64,000 nt of DNA from Lentzea sp. NBRC 102530 (GTDB lineage: Bacteria; Actinomycetota; Actinomycetes; Mycobacteriales; Pseudonocardiaceae), in the NCBI RefSeq assembly GCF_030269365.1, contig NZ_BSTF01000010.1, forward strand, positions 1 through 64,000, in the 5' to 3' direction. Below the pieces are notes generated by a model. That model worked only from the letters and a program-made list of their open reading frames with translations. It was not told the DNA's origin and made no database searches. The position numbers and the translations under genes are program-made. How positions within the stretch are numbered: position 1 is the stretch's first letter; every line of letters begins with the position of its first letter. This document shows positions 61,178-64,000 of the stretch, in pieces.

Positions 61178-61319
61178 CGCACGAGTCGCGTCTCAACCCG
61201 GGACGGCGTGGAAAGGATTTACATCGGCGATGATCGACCGTCCGTGACGACTTCGGCTGATATTCACTCGTTCGGCGCAACCTCGCAGCACGGTCAGTAA
61301 CACCTGGAGTGGGCCTTCG

Positions 61320-62261
61320 ATGGTCAGGCCGTACGAACCCACCCCCGAGGGAGTTGCGACAGTGATCGAGAACTCGGCTGCCGGCCTGGTGATGGTCCCC
61401 GGCGAGGTGACGGTGACCGTCACCGGCGAGCAGCACCACCAGGACGTGCTGTCCCGCTACGCCGTCCCGGAGGGCGTGACGCGGCACGTCGCCGTGAACC
61501 TGACGTGGTGCATGATCGCGGCCGGCAAGTACCGGGGTCAGCGCGGCATCGAGGTGCGGCTCGACGGGTACCGGGTGGGCGAGCTGACTTTCCTGATGTC
61601 GCAACGGTATGCGCCCGTGCTGATGCACGTGGAGTCCGGCGGCGGGGCGACGGGCTGCGCGGCGTACGTGCACCGCGCCCCCGGCGGACTGCTGCAGATC
61701 TCGCTGCGGATGCCGCGCGACGTGCCGCGGGGCGCCGTCGTGCCGGTGCCGGCGGGGCGCAGGTCGTGGGTGGCGCCGGTGGCGATCGGCGCGGCCAGTC
61801 TGCTCGCGTTCTTCTTCGCGATCGGTGTCGTCGGCGTGATCGCCGAGGGGCCGCGTGACGTGAACAAGGCGGCCGGTCTCTCCACCACCACGGCCGCCCC
61901 CACCACCACGACGACCAGCACGACCACAACGACCAGCACGACCACAACGCAGCCGACCACCACCACGACAACGACCACCACTCCCCCGGCAGCGCCCCAG
62001 CCCCAGCCCCAGCCGAACCCGCAGCCCCAGCCGAAGCCCAATCCGCAACCGAACCCCCAGCCGCAGCCGCAGCCCCAGCCGCAGCCGGCGCCCAAGCCGT
62101 CCTGCGACCCGAACTACAGTGGGTGCGTGCCGATCGCATCGGACGTGGACTGCGCGGGCGGCAGCGGCAACGGTCCGGCCTACGTGAGCGGCCCCGTCCA
62201 GGTCATCGGCACCGACATCTACGGACTGGACCACGACAAGGACGGCACCGGCTGCGAATGA
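61320..62261 (+). CDS. Membrane protein with HIRAN-like head, Thr/Pro-Gln stalk and Excalibur tail
   Basis: A 313-residue protein. The cytosolic first 150 residues (GEVTVTVTGEQHHQDVLSRY, GQRGIEVRLDGYRVGELTFL) look like the HIRAN-like beta domain found in actinobacterial proteins. A membrane helix follows (PVAIGAASLLAFFFAIGVVG). The outer part is a long Thr-rich then Pro/Gln-rich stalk and a 50-residue Excalibur-like domain ending YGLDHDKDGTGCE, which binds calcium in related surface proteins. The function is unknown; the layout suggests an envelope-spanning anchor or sensor. Its stop overlaps the APH-like gene start (ATGA). Confidence 0.75.
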   Translation: MVRPYEPTPEGVATVIENSAAGLVMVPGEVTVTVTGEQHHQDVLSRYAVPEGVTRHVAVNLTWCMIAAGKYRGQRGIEVRLDGYRVGELTFLMSQRYAPVLMHVESGGGATGCAAYVHRAPGGLLQISLRMPRDVPRGAVVPVPAGRRSWVAPVAIGAASLLAFFFAIGVVGVIAEGPRDVNKAAGLSTTTAAPTTTTTSTTTTTSTTTTQPTTTTTTTTTPPAAPQPQPQPNPQPQPKPNPQPNPQPQPQPQPQPAPKPSCDPNYSGCVPIASDVDCAGGSGNGPAYVSGPVQVIGTDIYGLDHDKDGTGCE

Positions 62262-62956
62262 CCATCCCCGAGGCAGTGCTGCACGCCGTCGGCCCCGACG
62301 CCGTCTGGTCCGCCGACCACGAAGGACTCTCCGGCGACGTGTGGCACGTCGGCTCCAGCTACGTGAAGCGCGCGGGCGCCGACGAGCACGACCGCCTGCG
62401 ATGGCTGGGCGAGCACTTCGAGGTGCCGGAGATCAGGGCGTTCACCGACGGCTGGCTCGTGCTGGCCGACGTGGGCGCTCCCTCGCTGGCGTCAGCGGAC
62501 CCGGTCCACGCCGCGACCGTCCTGGGCCACGTGCTGCGCGACCTGCACGCGTTGCCCGTCACCTCGTGCCCGTTCGACGCGACGATTCCCGTTGTGCTGG
62601 AGCAAGCCCGGCGCAACGTCGCCGCGGGCCTGGTCGACGCGGACGACTTCGACGACGACAACCTCGGTGCCACGCCGGAGGAACTGTTCGAACGGCTCGT
62701 GGCCACCGCTCCGCAGCACGAGGACCTCGTGGTGGCGCACGGCGACTTCTGCCCGCCGAACGTGCTGCTGCGCGCCGACGGCACGACGGTGCTGATCGAC
62801 GTGGCCAGGCTGGGGGTGTCCGACCGGCACCGCGACCTCGCGCTGGCACATCGGGAACTGGGCGAAGAGGCCGTAGCCGCGTTCGACCGCGCCTACGGCC
62901 TCACCCCCCGCCCCGAGGTGCTGGCCTGGTACCGGTTGCTGGACGAGTTCTTCTAA
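62258..62956 (+). CDS. APH(3')-like phosphotransferase
   Basis: A 232-residue kinase of the aminoglycoside phosphotransferase fold. The catalytic loop is VVAHGDFCPPNVLLRADG, and the metal Asp lies in TVLIDVARLGVSDRHRDLAL, where APH(3') enzymes have IDLGRLG. The nucleotide-binding lysine is probably in SSYVKRAGADEHDRLRWL. It is about 30 residues shorter than the known resistance enzymes. It may phosphorylate an aminoglycoside or another hydroxyl substrate. Coupled to the membrane protein upstream and convergent with DUF1684. Confidence 0.85.
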   Translation: MTIPEAVLHAVGPDAVWSADHEGLSGDVWHVGSSYVKRAGADEHDRLRWLGEHFEVPEIRAFTDGWLVLADVGAPSLASADPVHAATVLGHVLRDLHALPVTSCPFDATIPVVLEQARRNVAAGLVDADDFDDDNLGATPEELFERLVATAPQHEDLVVAHGDFCPPNVLLRADGTTVLIDVARLGVSDRHRDLALAHRELGEEAVAAFDRAYGLTPRPEVLAWYRLLDEFF

Positions 62957-63696
62957 CCGCGCTCGTACGGCGTCTTCTCCCCCGCCTCGACGCCGAACGC
63001 CAGGTGGTTGCCCTCGGGCGGCAACGGGCAGGTGGCGAAGTCGGTGAACGCGCACGGCAGGTTCGTCGCGCGGTTGAAGTCGAGCACGACCCTGCCGTCG
63101 TCCGGGGTGGCCGCGAGCTGCCGGTTCGCCGCGTAGGTCGTGACGCCGCTGGTCTCGTCGGTGAACAGGATGCTCAGACCGCCGTTGCGTCCGTTGAACG
63201 CCGTCAGTGTGTGCTCGGTGCCGTTGAACGTGAACCGCACACGGCCCGGTGCCTCGTACACGTGACTAAGACCCTCAACGACCGCACCAACGGTCGTGGG
63301 AACGGGCTCGTCGAACGGCTCGTACGCTCCCTCCACCACCCACTGCTCTTGGGGTTCGTACGCCGGAACACCCTTGAACTGCCGCAGCACTTCGGCTTTC
63401 GGGTCGTGCACGCGGATCAGGTACCCGCCGCGCCGGGCGATCTCGATCTCGACGTCCCCGGCCACCACCCGTGTACCGGCGCCGCTCTGGACGAGTTCGA
63501 ACCGCTTGGTCTCCCCGCCGTCACGCCAGTACGCCGCGTCGTCGTCCTGCCACCACTCGCCCGGTAGGCCGTCATAGGCGCGTGGGGTCGTGTCCAGCCA
63601 ATCCAGGGAGACCAGCGCCAACCACCCGTAGGGGTCGGCGAGGGTCTTCTCCCGCTCCGTCTTCCAGGTCTGCCAGTCCTCCGCGAAGGCGCTCAT
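62953..63696 (-). CDS. DUF1684 family protein
   Basis: A 247-residue cytosolic protein. The DUF1684 signature includes EREKTLADPYGWLALVSLDW at the N-terminus, GRVRFTFNGTEHTLTAFN, LSILFTDETSGVTTYAANRQ, VVLDFNRATNLPCAFTDFAT and CPLPPEGNHLAFGVEAGEK. The function is unknown. The ATG follows GCAAGGAC and overlaps the stop of an ArsR-type gene (ATGA), so it belongs to an ArsR-controlled unit. Confidence 0.85.
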   Translation of the reverse strand: MSAFAEDWQTWKTEREKTLADPYGWLALVSLDWLDTTPRAYDGLPGEWWQDDDAAYWRDGGETKRFELVQSGAGTRVVAGDVEIEIARRGGYLIRVHDPKAEVLRQFKGVPAYEPQEQWVVEGAYEPFDEPVPTTVGAVVEGLSHVYEAPGRVRFTFNGTEHTLTAFNGRNGGLSILFTDETSGVTTYAANRQLAATPDDGRVVLDFNRATNLPCAFTDFATCPLPPEGNHLAFGVEAGEKTPYERG

Positions 63697-64000
63697 GTCC
63701 TTGCGAACGAAGGACTCGGCGCCGCACTTCCCCGTTCCACTGAGTGGGAAACGAGGGCGTCGCCGAGTTCCGTGCGGGCGTACACAACGCTCCGTCCGTG
63801 CCGCTGCGAGGCCAGCAGTCCTGCGTCGCGCAACGCCCGTAGGTGCTGGTTCACCGCGGACACCGTCACGCCCGTGCGTCGTGCGATGCCCGTGGAGGAG
63901 GAGGGTTCCGCCAGTTCGGCCAGCAGATCCGCACGCACCTGTCCGAGAACACCCGCGAGTGCCCGTGGGCCGCGCACGCGTCCTGTCTCCCACACGACGC
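63693..64000 (-). CDS. ArsR-family regulator, 5' end outside window
   Basis: The visible 100 residues contain the C-terminal winged helix of an ArsR protein: LAELAEPSSSTGIARRTGVT, VSAVNQHLRALRDAGLLASQ and RHGRSVVYARTELGDALV. This type usually has a large N-terminal domain, which would lie beyond the window. The stop overlaps the DUF1684 start, so the two are coupled and the regulator probably controls the pair. Confidence 0.8.
   Translation of the reverse strand, partial: VVWETGRVRGPRALAGVLGQVRADLLAELAEPSSSTGIARRTGVTVSAVNQHLRALRDAGLLASQRHGRSVVYARTELGDALVSHSVERGSAAPSPSFART

Noticed and set aside
61890..62100. Possible tandem-repeat or CRISPR-like array
   Set aside because: The ACC and CAGCCC repeats simply encode Thr-rich and Pro/Gln-rich linkers in frame. 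There are no spacers.

Overview
The window is high-GC actinobacterial chromosome. Most genes use GTG or ATG starts, are tightly coupled (ATGA, GTGA and TGATG overlaps), and belong to families typical of Pseudonocardiaceae such as Lentzea, Saccharothrix or Actinosynnema: SARP/AfsR regulators, SpoIIE phosphatases, a MmyB-type regulator, GT87 mannosyltransferases and a secreted DUF1996 protein. The genus is inferred from gene content. I saw no rRNA, tRNA, CRISPR array, insertion sequence or replication origin. Several genes are fragments.

Layout. 0-5.7 kb: a partial secreted protein, a C-terminally short cytokinin-dehydrogenase-like flavoenzyme coupled to a decapitated NB-ARC/TPR regulator, then a decapitated MFS transporter followed by intact AtuA-like and DUF4387 genes. 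5.7-16.5 kb: a ceramidase-like hydrolase with a Tat-exported beta-propeller protein, a large SARP regulator, an orphan solute-binding lipoprotein, an SDR with a divergent MmyB-type regulator, and an FAD monooxygenase. 16.5-22.5 kb: a PHB depolymerase, a PhzF protein, a SpoIIE phosphatase coupled to a cobalamin-binding protein that carries the Wx9EH signature of CarH-type photoreceptors, an MHYT membrane sensor and a lone Smr domain. 22.5-25.1 kb: a lower-GC accessory patch with two unknown genes and two facing pseudogenes (MFS and XRE). 25.1-32.2 kb: DUF1345, STAS and DsbA-like genes, a COG0523 pair behind a Zur-like palindrome, and two GT87 mannosyltransferases around a secreted trypsin-like protease. 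32.4-45.3 kb: an XRE-STAND-TPR regulator, a MerR regulator, a molybdopterin oxidoreductase with a TetR regulator, a TetR/DUF1295 divergon, a DUF1996 protein interrupted by a duplicated module, a TetR/alcohol dehydrogenase divergon, and two roadblock proteins. 45.6-53.4 kb: a DinB-like protein, a complete sugar ABC operon, and a divergent two-component system. 53.8-64 kb: a sigma/anti-sigma/secreted-domain fusion, a second SARP, LacI and a PLP decarboxylase, a membrane protein with an Excalibur end coupled to an APH-like kinase, and a DUF1684/ArsR pair cut by the window edge.

Working together. Three divergent regulator/enzyme pairs carry clear dyads or face each other across short gaps (14.1, 39.6 and 43.3 kb). 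The sugar operon is self-contained and probably senses its substrate through the adjacent two-component system or the LacI protein. The SpoIIE/B12/MHYT cluster and the STAS protein 4 kb away look like parts of an environmental partner-switch pathway.

The strongest leads are the photoreceptor-like B12 protein coupled to a phosphatase, the two head-to-head deletion scars at about 2.88 and 24.77 kb, the ABC permease with an inserted Ig-like domain, the split DUF1996 protein, and the sigma-factor fusion.
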